Shown one piece after another: positions 25,654 to 33,838 of a stretch of 64,000 nt of DNA. The stretch is from WRGT01 sp964450405. Lineage in GTDB: Bacteria; Spirochaetota; UBA4802; UBA5550. The notes below the pieces were generated by a model. That model searched no databases. It worked only from the letters and a program-made list of their open reading frames with translations, and was not told the DNA's origin. The stretch spans positions 62,001-126,000 of the forward strand of contig CAYVCQ010000007.1 in assembly GCA_964450405.1 (NCBI GenBank), written 5' to 3'. Every line of letters starts with the position of its first letter. Position 1 is the stretch's first letter. A program made the position numbers and the translations under genes.

Positions 25654-26010
25654 TCAGAATGAGCCTTTCGCAACCAGCGATTTCATTGAATTTATTACTT
25701 CGTCTATTTCGTTTTTAAGAGAGGTGAGTTTTTCCGGAGCTTTTTCAAATACTTTATCTTTACCTGCAACTTCAAGTAAATAAGCTGCATCATAAGCCTT
25801 CTGAGCAGAAAAATTAGAAACAGCTCCTTTCAGAGTATGTGCTGATTTTCTTAAAGAATCTGAATCATTTGAATTTATAGAATCTTCTATTTTAGTAAGA
25901 AGCGCTGCTGAATCTTCAAAAAAAAGCTCTGAAAGCTCGACAAAGAGATCAAAATCACCATCCAGTCTCTCGACAAGTTCCGGTATATTTAAAACATTAT
26001 TTCCATTCAT
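25654..26010 (-). CDS. Hpt-domain phosphotransfer protein
   Basis: 118 residues, an all-helical Hpt domain. The phosphorylatable histidine is H58 in LRKSAHTLKGAVSNF, the canonical xAHxLKG motif. Hpt proteins relay phosphate between a hybrid kinase receiver and a final response regulator. No kinase is adjacent; the nearest two-component pair is at 33.8-36.5 kb. It opens the minus-strand operon with the phosphatase and xseAB. Confidence 0.85.
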   Translation of the reverse strand: MNGNNVLNIPELVERLDGDFDLFVELSELFFEDSAALLTKIEDSINSNDSDSLRKSAHTLKGAVSNFSAQKAYDAAYLLEVAGKDKVFEKAPEKLTSLKNEIDEVINSMKSLVAKGSF

Positions 26011-26163
26011 TGAAAACCTCTCATCTCACTATTTATAAATAACAACTTCGATCAGTCAATTAGTAACTATTTCATAATACAAAAAAATATAGAGAAATCT
26101 ATTAAAAAATATGTGCCCTGTTGTTTTTTTACATGAATTTAAAAAACTGCATTATTGCTGATT

Positions 26164-26880
26164 TTAGAAAATATAAGCATTATCTGAATAAATTGCATTA
26201 AAAAAACCTTTTCCATTTATATTATTTATCTCTTCATCAACTATTTTAATAATATCGCTTTTTAAGCTTTTATCAAGCTTCAGCTGAAATAGAATTGCAT
26301 CTGCTTCATGCTGAATATCAGTAACAATATGTTTTCTCTCCTCATAGATTTTTACAACTCTCCACTTAACACTTAATTCATTTAAGATATCTGAAATTTC
26401 ATTATTAAGGTCACGGTTCGAAAATATTCCAAGTTTTACTCTCACTATTCCGGAAAGTGTTCTCATACCGCCGGAATCTCTTACTATTATAATTTTTTTC
26501 GCTGCAGATTTATTAATCATAGTAATAGCATTTTTAACATCAGCCATGGGATACAGAGAATGTACTGAAATTGCCGCATCATGAAACTCCACCTCACTAT
26601 TTTCCCATACAGAGTGGCAAATTTTAATTAGAGAGAGTATTTGTGAACTGGAATTTTTTTCCATTATACTAATCATCTCATTAGAGGGCTCAACGGCAGT
26701 AATGCTATGTCCGGCCTCGGCAAGAGGGATTGAGAAAAAGCCGGTACCGGAGCCTATATCAATTACAGTCGATGAATTCTCAAGTTCATTCAGAACAAAA
26801 GGGAGCAGCTTCCCGGGGTATCCGCTCTCTATCATCTGCTTATGGTAAAACTCCGCATAATCAATCTGATTAAATCTCAT
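26164..26880 (-). CDS. Class I SAM-dependent methyltransferase
   Basis: 238 residues. Motif I VIDIGSGTGFFSIPLAEAGH (residues ~38-57) and the acidic residue after beta-2 (ITAVEPSNEM) mark a Rossmann-fold methyltransferase. Motif IV (FHDAAISVHSLYPM) is not diagnostic of a substrate. The C-terminal ~80 residues are helical. RBS AGAGG before ATG 26880. It stands alone. Confidence 0.7.
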   Translation of the reverse strand: MRFNQIDYAEFYHKQMIESGYPGKLLPFVLNELENSSTVIDIGSGTGFFSIPLAEAGHSITAVEPSNEMISIMEKNSSSQILSLIKICHSVWENSEVEFHDAAISVHSLYPMADVKNAITMINKSAAKKIIIVRDSGGMRTLSGIVRVKLGIFSNRDLNNEISDILNELSVKWRVVKIYEERKHIVTDIQHEADAILFQLKLDKSLKSDIIKIVDEEINNINGKGFFNAIYSDNAYIF

Positions 26881-27163
26881 CTATTTAGCCTCTTACAATT
26901 ATCCTCTTTCAACCTGTTCCACAAAGACACAGCAATGCAAGGGACAGTCAGTATATAATATATTTGAAAGAAACATATAGTATAAACCCGGACGCTGCTC
27001 ATACAATGAATTCTCATTATTATTTAATCTTTAAGGAATACAGGTCCATTGAATGCTCACACAGGGGACTCAATGATAATCTATAATTCAAATAAATGAT
27101 AATTTCAATCAATTTATTATTGAATTTTATTCAGTTTAAGAAATTATCTGTTCAGGTGATACA

Positions 27164-28486
27164 ATGCAGATAATAAAAGAACAATTACGAAGAATACATC
27201 ATTTCCTTTTTATTCTGATTCCGCTTTTCATAGTGAATGCCGGATTTAACCTGAAATATGACTGGGGCGGAGTTTCAACTATAGCCCGGGTTTATATTAT
27301 GGTACTTTCTTTTTATCTGATATTTATTTTTTCACAGATAAATGTTGATGATTACCGCTCCGGTTATGCTGAACGCTATGGATGGAAAGGAAAATTTTAT
27401 CTTTTTAATGCCGTAATAATGTTCCCTTTTTTATTTATTTATTTTCTAACTATTGTTTTTACAATGATAAACTATCTGGATGCACCGAACTGGCCTCTTG
27501 AGCCTACATACAGGCTTCTTGATGGACGTTATTCAAATACAGTTATTTACCCGCTTATACTTTTTGTCGCACTTAAACTTAAAAAAAGACCGGGAATATC
27601 AATCCCTTTATTTATTATTGGATCCATTTTTTATTATGCAGCGGACCACATATTGTACTCAATTTTTGAACCGGGTTCAGGTGTAACAATAATAAAACTT
27701 ACTAAATACTTTATCTTTATCTTTATTCTTGTTTATGGATTTGCAAAAAGCAGATGGAGATTACTGGTGTCCGCAGTAGTTTCTATTTTTGCAGGATCAA
27801 TTATTTACGCTGCAGTTACTTCATATTTAATAATGTCTTTTCTTGTATCAAAACCCGGAAGTACATCACTATCAATATCAGGGAATATTCTTCTCAAATC
27901 AGGATTCACATTTCCTTTAGAAAAATTAAAGAAAGAAATCATTGATAACGGGACACCACAGGATACTGAAAATATTTTTTTATACATAGAGAAGTTTAAA
28001 ATTGAACCAGGTTATACCTCTGCAGAATTGGAAAAACTGATTCTTAGAAATAACATTGCAAATATTGAATACCTTTTTTCATATCTTAATAAAAGAAATA
28101 TAAAACTGAATTTTGAAGTTCTAAAAAATTATGCGATATCACAATTATCTAATTCCACGTCAGATTCTAACCGTTTGAATGAATTTTCCAGACACTTCGG
28201 ATCATATTATCCCGAAAATAAAAAAGAATTTTTCAGACTCTATCTTTCAGGAAATAATACTTTAAAGATAACGATTTTGAAATCTCTGGCATATACGAAT
28301 GATATAGATGCTGTTAATTTTTTAATTGATAAAATTACAAATATAGAAAGATTATTCTCCGAAACTGCTTACAACTCACTAAAAAAAATATCCGGAAAAG
28401 ATCCCGCTGCTGATTTAAAAAAGGAAAAATACGACCTTGAAATTGTTCTATTTTTTAGAAATTATGCATCGGCAATGAAAAAATAA
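27164..28486 (+). CDS. Membrane protein with helical C-terminal domain
   Basis: 440 residues. About six to seven membrane helices in residues 12-240 (LFILIPLFIVNAGF, VYIMVLSFYLIFIFS, and others), followed by a ~190-residue soluble part of short helices (LKKEIIDNGTPQDTENIF, NNTLKITILKSLAYTNDIDA) that looks like irregular HEAT-type repeats. RBS AGGTGAT. A beta-lactamase-fold hydrolase gene follows after 22 bases. I do not recognise the family; the soluble part probably faces the cytoplasm or periplasm as a binding surface. Confidence 0.6.
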   Translation: MQIIKEQLRRIHHFLFILIPLFIVNAGFNLKYDWGGVSTIARVYIMVLSFYLIFIFSQINVDDYRSGYAERYGWKGKFYLFNAVIMFPFLFIYFLTIVFTMINYLDAPNWPLEPTYRLLDGRYSNTVIYPLILFVALKLKKRPGISIPLFIIGSIFYYAADHILYSIFEPGSGVTIIKLTKYFIFIFILVYGFAKSRWRLLVSAVVSIFAGSIIYAAVTSYLIMSFLVSKPGSTSLSISGNILLKSGFTFPLEKLKKEIIDNGTPQDTENIFLYIEKFKIEPGYTSAELEKLILRNNIANIEYLFSYLNKRNIKLNFEVLKNYAISQLSNSTSDSNRLNEFSRHFGSYYPENKKEFFRLYLSGNNTLKITILKSLAYTNDIDAVNFLIDKITNIERLFSETAYNSLKKISGKDPAADLKKEKYDLEIVLFFRNYASAMKK

Positions 28487-28508
28487 AAATATTAAGGGAG
28501 ATTTATAT

Positions 28509-29291
28509 ATGAAACTAAAAAAAATTATTTCAGCAATTGCAGTAATTATTTTCATCATCATTGCTGCAGGGTTTTTTCTATTTATATTTCCCTTTACCGG
28601 TACAAAAAAAATTTCATCGGGAGCTGTATACTCAGATGGGAAAATATTTAATGTTGTGGATGGTTTTAGTCAGGTATTTATAATTGATGGCGGTAATAAA
28701 AATATAGCTCTTGTTGACGCAGGTAATACCCCGGATGGAAAACCAATAATAAAAGTTCTTAATGATCACGGATTGAAGGCTTCGGATGTGAAGTCAATAT
28801 TCCTGACTCATGGACATTCAGATCATATCGCGGCTGTAAAAATTTTCCTGAATGCTAAAATCTATGTGCTTAAAAATGAATTAGACTATGCAGAGGGTTT
28901 AAAGAGATATGATTCGCCAATAGGCCGGTTTTTTCCGCCGAAACCTACCGGCTTGAAAGCCGGCGGGATAATTAATGATGGAGATGTTATAACACTTGGT
29001 TCGTTAAAAGTTGAAGCATTCGCAATCCCCGGACATACCGATGGAGGTGCGGCTTACCTTATAGGAGATGTTCTTTTTATGGGAGATGCAGCTATATCAT
29101 CATCTGAAAGCAGAATAAAACATGCAGTATGGGTCTTCAGTAAAAGTGTTGAGCAGCAGGATAAATCTCTCAAAGCACTGGCCGAAAAACTTCTGCCAAG
29201 AAAAAACCTTATTAAAAACATCGTTTTTGCACATTCAGGCCCGCTGGATGGATTGCAGCCTCTCATCGATTACGCTGGAACTGTTAAATAA
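28509..29291 (+). CDS. Metallo-beta-lactamase-fold hydrolase
   Basis: 260 residues, with an N-terminal membrane helix or signal (residues ~5-28). The metal motif THGHSDH (HxHxDH) is at ~99-105, with AIPGHTDGGAAYLIGDVLFMGD (third His and bridging Asp) around 175-195 and AHSGP near the end. Family members hydrolyse thioesters, lactones or phosphodiesters with two metals; the substrate is unknown. RBS GGGAG. Second gene of an operon with the membrane protein upstream. It ends at a terminator shared with the gene on the other strand. Confidence 0.8.
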   Translation: MKLKKIISAIAVIIFIIIAAGFFLFIFPFTGTKKISSGAVYSDGKIFNVVDGFSQVFIIDGGNKNIALVDAGNTPDGKPIIKVLNDHGLKASDVKSIFLTHGHSDHIAAVKIFLNAKIYVLKNELDYAEGLKRYDSPIGRFFPPKPTGLKAGGIINDGDVITLGSLKVEAFAIPGHTDGGAAYLIGDVLFMGDAAISSSESRIKHAVWVFSKSVEQQDKSLKALAEKLLPRKNLIKNIVFAHSGPLDGLQPLIDYAGTVK

Positions 29292-29305
29292 AAAATCAGT
29301 CTGCC

Positions 29306-29339
29306 GGATTATCAGATTCTAAACGACATCTGATAATCC
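29306..29339. terminator. Hairpin overlapping the last codons of the CoA-transferase gene
   Basis: Perfect 12-bp arms GGATTATCAGAT (29306-29317) and ATCTGATAATCC (29328-29339). It lies between the convergent hydrolase and CoA-transferase genes and extends into the 3' end of the latter (stop at 29312-29314), so the terminal codons also form the stem. Confidence 0.7.
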
Positions 29340-31183
29340 TCTTCAAGATTAAATGTAAATATAACCTCATCTTCATCCTGTTCAATATCAGGAGTAATAC
29401 GTGCATTTTTAAAAACCTTTAACATCGATTCATTTCCATTGAGAACATATGCAGTAAGTTTATTCAGCATATGGTCGCGTGCAATTGTAAACAGGTAATC
29501 CAGAATAAATGAAGCAATACCTCTCCTCTGGAATTCCTCATCTACTACAAAGGCAATCTCGTGTATATTTTCTCTGGCAAAATATGCATATCGCCCTTCG
29601 GCAATTATCCGTTCCACTCCTCTATTGTGAATTACACCCACAATTGACATACTATTCTCGTAGTCAATGTTAACATAGGACTGCATTTTCTCGTGCGGCA
29701 TAAAACGGATTCTGGAGAAATAACGGAGATATTTTGCCTCATCAGAAAATTGATAAAAAAGCCGTCTCATCATATCTTCATCAGAAGCCTTAATCGGCCT
29801 GAAATGAACCTCCAGATCATCCTTAAAAATTTTTATTGTTTCATACCGTGCCGGATACCTCAGAGCATTTTCGACATTATATATCTGATCATTATAAAGT
29901 ATCCCCTTTTCGCGGGCCTCTTCAATAAGTTTTTCACGATGATCAGGATGAGCTATCTCGATAAGTGCAATACAGCGCTCCCTTATTGATTTGCCGAATA
30001 AGTTTGCTTTGCCATATTCAGTCACAACATATCGGGTTGTACCAAATGTTGAGCGTACCAGATCATGGTTATCTTTATGAGAAATAACAATATTGCTCTC
30101 ACCCTTTTCATTGAGGGATTTCAAAACAACTATGGATTTTCCGTCACGTGACTGAGTTGAAGCAACTGAGAAATTCAGTTTACCATCAAAACCTGCCGGC
30201 TGAAGTTCACTTCGCGAAATCTGAACAGTATCACCTGAAATATCAATACTCCGTACATTCATTATACTCACCAGCTTCGGCAAACTGGCCATTGATCTCT
30301 GGAATCTTGCAGTTAAAAGTGAACGGATCTCTACGTCGGAATTATTATTCAGGAAATCATAAACATTTGAAGAGCCGATGCACGATGATGCAACTACACC
30401 TTTGTGACGATTGAATAAACCTGATTTCCGGATGACACCTTTTTCAAGGAGAACCATTATCCAATCACTGATTACATGTGAATACACCGTGAGATTGTGT
30501 CTTTTTATCAGTGCATCACCAATTGCATTGGAAATTCTACCTGCTCCCATTGACAGGGTTGAACCATTTTCAACCAGGTCTGCCACGTGTTTCCCGATCA
30601 ATGCCATTTCTTTATCGTAGGGACCTGAATTGAAAGTGAGCATAGGCTCCTCACTTTCGATTACATAATTAAATCTATCCAGAGATATGCTTGTTTTTGC
30701 GCCCGTGTGAGGTATATTCGGATTCACCTCTGCAATAGAGATAGCAGCCTTACTGATTACTATGGAGGAGATATCATTAACAGGACCGAGATTTACTCTC
30801 CCGCGGCTATCAGGTAGTGATGTTTGAATAATTGCTATATCGATACCCACCGCTCCGGAGACAAAAAGATATGGAATCTCTGCCATTGTTGTCGGAACAA
30901 AATCAACATTACCCCGGCTGAAAAATCTGCTTATTGTTTCTCCGACGGTGAAAGTTTTCAGCCTGCCATTCTTTTTTATGTTTTCATTCATTGAGAAGAA
31001 ATCCACCAGAGTCGCAAGCTGAATAATCTCAAGATCAACAAGATTGTCGTGAATACTATTCACTATTGCTCTAATAGTTTTTACAGGTGTTACAGGTCCG
31101 CTTGAAACATAAATTCTATTTCCCGGCTGAATAAGTTCAAAAAGATCTTCGCATGTTATCAGCTTTTTACTATATCCCTTCAT
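29312..31183 (-). CDS. Acetyl-CoA hydrolase/CoA-transferase fused to a GNAT acetyltransferase
   Basis: 623 residues. Residues ~1-430 are an acetyl-CoA hydrolase/4-hydroxybutyrate CoA-transferase-type fold (PGNRIYVSSGPVTPV, then HTGAKTSISLDRFNYV, and near the end RYVVTEYGKANLFGKSIRER with HPDHREKL). Residues ~465-615 are a GNAT domain (VHFRPIKASDEDMMRRLFYQ, IAFVVDEEFQRRGIASFILD as the acetyl-CoA loop RRGIAS). The fusion is known in bacteria with acetate or acyl-CoA metabolism; one half may acetylate a partner while the other handles CoA esters. RBS GAGGGA. Single gene. Confidence 0.85.
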   Translation of the reverse strand: MKGYSKKLITCEDLFELIQPGNRIYVSSGPVTPVKTIRAIVNSIHDNLVDLEIIQLATLVDFFSMNENIKKNGRLKTFTVGETISRFFSRGNVDFVPTTMAEIPYLFVSGAVGIDIAIIQTSLPDSRGRVNLGPVNDISSIVISKAAISIAEVNPNIPHTGAKTSISLDRFNYVIESEEPMLTFNSGPYDKEMALIGKHVADLVENGSTLSMGAGRISNAIGDALIKRHNLTVYSHVISDWIMVLLEKGVIRKSGLFNRHKGVVASSCIGSSNVYDFLNNNSDVEIRSLLTARFQRSMASLPKLVSIMNVRSIDISGDTVQISRSELQPAGFDGKLNFSVASTQSRDGKSIVVLKSLNEKGESNIVISHKDNHDLVRSTFGTTRYVVTEYGKANLFGKSIRERCIALIEIAHPDHREKLIEEAREKGILYNDQIYNVENALRYPARYETIKIFKDDLEVHFRPIKASDEDMMRRLFYQFSDEAKYLRYFSRIRFMPHEKMQSYVNIDYENSMSIVGVIHNRGVERIIAEGRYAYFARENIHEIAFVVDEEFQRRGIASFILDYLFTIARDHMLNKLTAYVLNGNESMLKVFKNARITPDIEQDEDEVIFTFNLEEDYQMSFRI

Positions 31184-31364
31184 ACGGTCCCTCTATACAT
31201 TGCCTATAGATTTTGTGTATCATTTCAAAAATAAAAAGTCGTGAATCTTCTTTATTGTCGGAGAAAACGATAAGATTTACTTTCATTTTCTTGACATTAG
31301 AGGCTTAATTCCATGACATCAATATTAATTAACATAAAAAACATCCCGATAAACCCCGGAGACT

Positions 31365-32090
31365 ATGAGAAAAAAATTTAAAACCTATCTTAATACTAAA
31401 AACCATTCTTTTCATGACATTAATCGGGAATTATTATATAAGAACCGTCTTACCAAATCAATATACTTTATCATGCTGCTCATTACTGCGTGCACAGTCA
31501 ATGTTTTCATCGTCTACTATGCTTTGAATAAAACAATATCACTACTCATCGTTGACAGAATTTTTGACCTCTTCATTTATACATCTCTTGTCATAGGATT
31601 GGTTGTTGTCCCATACCATCCGAGAAATTATGGATTTAATTTAAACAAACTTAAAGAAAATCTGATTATCGGATTCGGTCTTGGACTTGTATTTGTCGGT
31701 ATTGGAATCTCTTTCCGGCTATATCTCTCAGGTGATGGAGCAATTAATTTTAATTTTAACGGTAATATGAGCAGATTTTTTATTGATCTTCTCTACTATC
31801 CTTTATGCTCTTTCTCACAGGAGGCTCTCTTCAGAGGAGTTTTTCAAAGCTATTTTATTGCTATACTGGGTAAGTCAAAGAGATACAGACTCATCTCCAT
31901 AATAATACCTTCAATTATTTTCGGGCAGTTCCATATTCTATACGGCGGAATACCTGTTTTCTTCGGAGCATTTGCGCTATCAATAATGCTGGGATTCATA
32001 TATGAACGTTCACGCTCACTCGTTGCCGTAACTATTATCCATTTCTTTGCCGGCGCTGGACTTTTCTTTTTCAGCAGCGCTATACAATAA
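31365..32090 (+). CDS. CPBP-family intramembrane glutamic endopeptidase
   Basis: 241 residues with about six to seven helices. The family motif is SQEALFRGVFQ (E153, R157) in place of the usual EExxxR, so the first acidic position is Gln. It also has FGQFH (186-190) with the second-motif His and a final HFFAGAGLFF. CPBP proteases cleave within membranes (CAAX-type processing, bacteriocin immunity in some bacteria). RBS CCGGAG. Its 3' end overlaps the convergent nth gene by 11 bases. Confidence 0.75.
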   Translation: MRKKFKTYLNTKNHSFHDINRELLYKNRLTKSIYFIMLLITACTVNVFIVYYALNKTISLLIVDRIFDLFIYTSLVIGLVVVPYHPRNYGFNLNKLKENLIIGFGLGLVFVGIGISFRLYLSGDGAINFNFNGNMSRFFIDLLYYPLCSFSQEALFRGVFQSYFIAILGKSKRYRLISIIIPSIIFGQFHILYGGIPVFFGAFALSIMLGFIYERSRSLVAVTIIHFFAGAGLFFFSSAIQ

Positions 32091-32733
32091 CAACATTGCC
32101 ATTGTAATAATCACAATGCTCCGAGACGGGACAAACTCCGCATTCCGGAGTTCGCGCTTTACAGATTACTCTACCATGTTTTATAAATAGAAGATGTGTT
32201 TTCTTCCAGTCTGAAGATGGTATTATACGACACAACGCTTTTTCAATTTCAACAGGGGATTTGCTGCTGATGTATCCAAGACGGTTTGATATTCTCGAAA
32301 CATGGGTATCCACAGCAAGACCAGGTATACCATACCCGATAGACAGTATTACATTCGCCGATTTTCTTCCGACACCGGGAAGTTCAACAAGACTTTCAAT
32401 ATTATCAGGAAGAACTCCTCCAAACTTCGAGCTTACAATACGCGATAGTGCAATTATATTTTTTGTCTTTGTTCTGAAAAAACCGGTACTCTTGACAATT
32501 TTCTCCACATCCCGGAAATCTGCATTACCAAGACTTTTAAAATCGGGATACTTTTCAAAAAGTTCAGTTGTAACTCCATTTACCTGTCTGTCTGTAGTTT
32601 GAGCCGAGAGAACAACTGCTATTGCAAGTTCAAAAATATTTCTAAAATGCAGATCCGGATCAGTATCTCCATAATAATTATAAAGCTGTGATAAAATCTT
32701 CTTTGACCTTGCTGCTGTCATTTTAACCGGCAT
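32080..32733 (-). CDS. nth: Endonuclease III (DNA glycosylase/AP lyase)
   Basis: 217 residues, the normal size. The helix-hairpin-helix is ELPGVGRKSANVIL with its catalytic lysine, VDTHVSRISNRLG contains the catalytic Asp, and the C-terminus has a 4Fe-4S cluster motif, C-X6-C-X2-C-X5-C (CKARTPECGVCPVSEHC). It excises oxidised pyrimidines. It overlaps rdgB by 11 bases upstream, so the pair is co-translated: both clear damaged bases, one in DNA, the other in the nucleotide pool. Confidence 0.95.
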   Translation of the reverse strand: MPVKMTAARSKKILSQLYNYYGDTDPDLHFRNIFELAIAVVLSAQTTDRQVNGVTTELFEKYPDFKSLGNADFRDVEKIVKSTGFFRTKTKNIIALSRIVSSKFGGVLPDNIESLVELPGVGRKSANVILSIGYGIPGLAVDTHVSRISNRLGYISSKSPVEIEKALCRIIPSSDWKKTHLLFIKHGRVICKARTPECGVCPVSEHCDYYNGNVVIV

Positions 32734-33325
32734 AATTCATTCCTGAAAAAATTTTATAAGCAGACTCCAATGCCCTTCCTCTATGACTGATTCTGTTTTT
32801 CTGCTCAAGTGAAATCTCCGCCATTGTTAATTTCATTTCAGGAACATAAAATACCGGATCATAACCGAAACCCCCGGCACCGGAAGGCTTATCCGATATC
32901 AAACCCTCACATGCTCCCTCTACTACAAACTCTCTTCCATCGGGAAAGGCCATGGCAATTGCACAGATAAACCTGGCCGAACGTTTCTCCACCTCAACAC
33001 CTGACATTTTTTTCAGCACCAGATTGTATCTGTCAATATCCGATGCGTCTTCACCTCCATATCTTGCTGAGTATACCCCCGGTTCGCCATTTAGTGCATC
33101 TACAACAAGACCTGAATCATCGGCAAGAGAAATCTCTCCGGTAAAGTCTCTTATTATCTTTGCTTTTTTCAAAGCATTTCCCTTAAAAGAATCAGCATCC
33201 TCAACAATTTCCGGTATATTATTATACTCAGATAATGTTTTTATCTCAAGTCCGCTGATTGAAGAGAATTTGTCTTTAATTTCTATGACTTTATTCTTAT
33301 TTGATGTTGCTATTACAATTTTCAT
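32723..33325 (-). CDS. rdgB: XTP/dITP pyrophosphatase (HAM1/RdgB)
   Basis: 200 residues. Family motifs: IATSNKNKVIEIK (N-terminal), SLADDSGLVVDALNGEPGVY, and GFGYDPVFYVPE. It hydrolyses non-canonical purine triphosphates (dITP, XTP) to the monophosphates to keep them out of DNA. RBS AAAGGGA. First gene of the rdgB-nth operon. Confidence 0.95.
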   Translation of the reverse strand: MKIVIATSNKNKVIEIKDKFSSISGLEIKTLSEYNNIPEIVEDADSFKGNALKKAKIIRDFTGEISLADDSGLVVDALNGEPGVYSARYGGEDASDIDRYNLVLKKMSGVEVEKRSARFICAIAMAFPDGREFVVEGACEGLISDKPSGAGGFGYDPVFYVPEMKLTMAEISLEQKNRISHRGRALESAYKIFSGMNYAG

Positions 33326-33391
33326 TTTTTCCCTTTTTTATAATATAGGCTAATTATTTAAATGTTAAAAATAACTGATAAAAACCCGGAT

Positions 33392-33576
33392 GAATTTTGT
33401 CTCGGGGCTGTCTCGTAAGTCTGATATTTTCGTATTTGTCATTCCGGTTTTGCAGCATCAATTCTTGCAAATACCGGAATCTCCTGATTGAATCACTAGT
33501 ATGAGATTCCGGCATTTCGTTTCAATGCGGCCGGAATGACAGTAAACAAATTTTTTGGTCAGCCACGACAAAATTC
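33392..33576. repeat. GTCATTCCGG element, copy 1, with outer inverted arms
   Basis: The element is 33438-33540 (103 bp): GTCATTCCGG at one end, CCGGAATGAC at the other, with an inner inverted pair ACCGGAATCTC/GAGATTCCGG. It is flanked by further inverted arms GAATTTTGTC (33392-33401) and GACAAAATTC (33567-33576) that are not part of the other copies. MITE-like; see copies at 39509 and 51152. Confidence 0.75.
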
Positions 33577-33838
33577 TCCAACTGTTTACGGGTTGTTGCT
33601 GTTAAAATTTCTAATATTTAAATAATATTATTGAATTGTATCAATTTTTTTATATACTTATAATATCTGTCTATCATTATTAAAGGTCGAAAGAAACTTT
33701 ATTTTAATAGCTTATGTGTGAAATTTTAAAATACAAATATCTGCAATGTGAGGCAAAAAATTTTCTTCCAGTCCAATTCCTTCTGAGAAGATAATTCCCG
33801 CCAGTTTACGGGCAGTCATTAAAAAAGAATGGTATAGC
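33577..33838. other. AT-rich leader of the histidine kinase gene
   Basis: About 260 bases, strongly AT-rich (for example TATATACTTATAATATCTG near 33650). Close to the gene there is a small GC patch (CCCGCCAGTTTACGGGC, 33796-33812) that could form a weak hairpin. No open frame or clear promoter. Confidence 0.4.
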
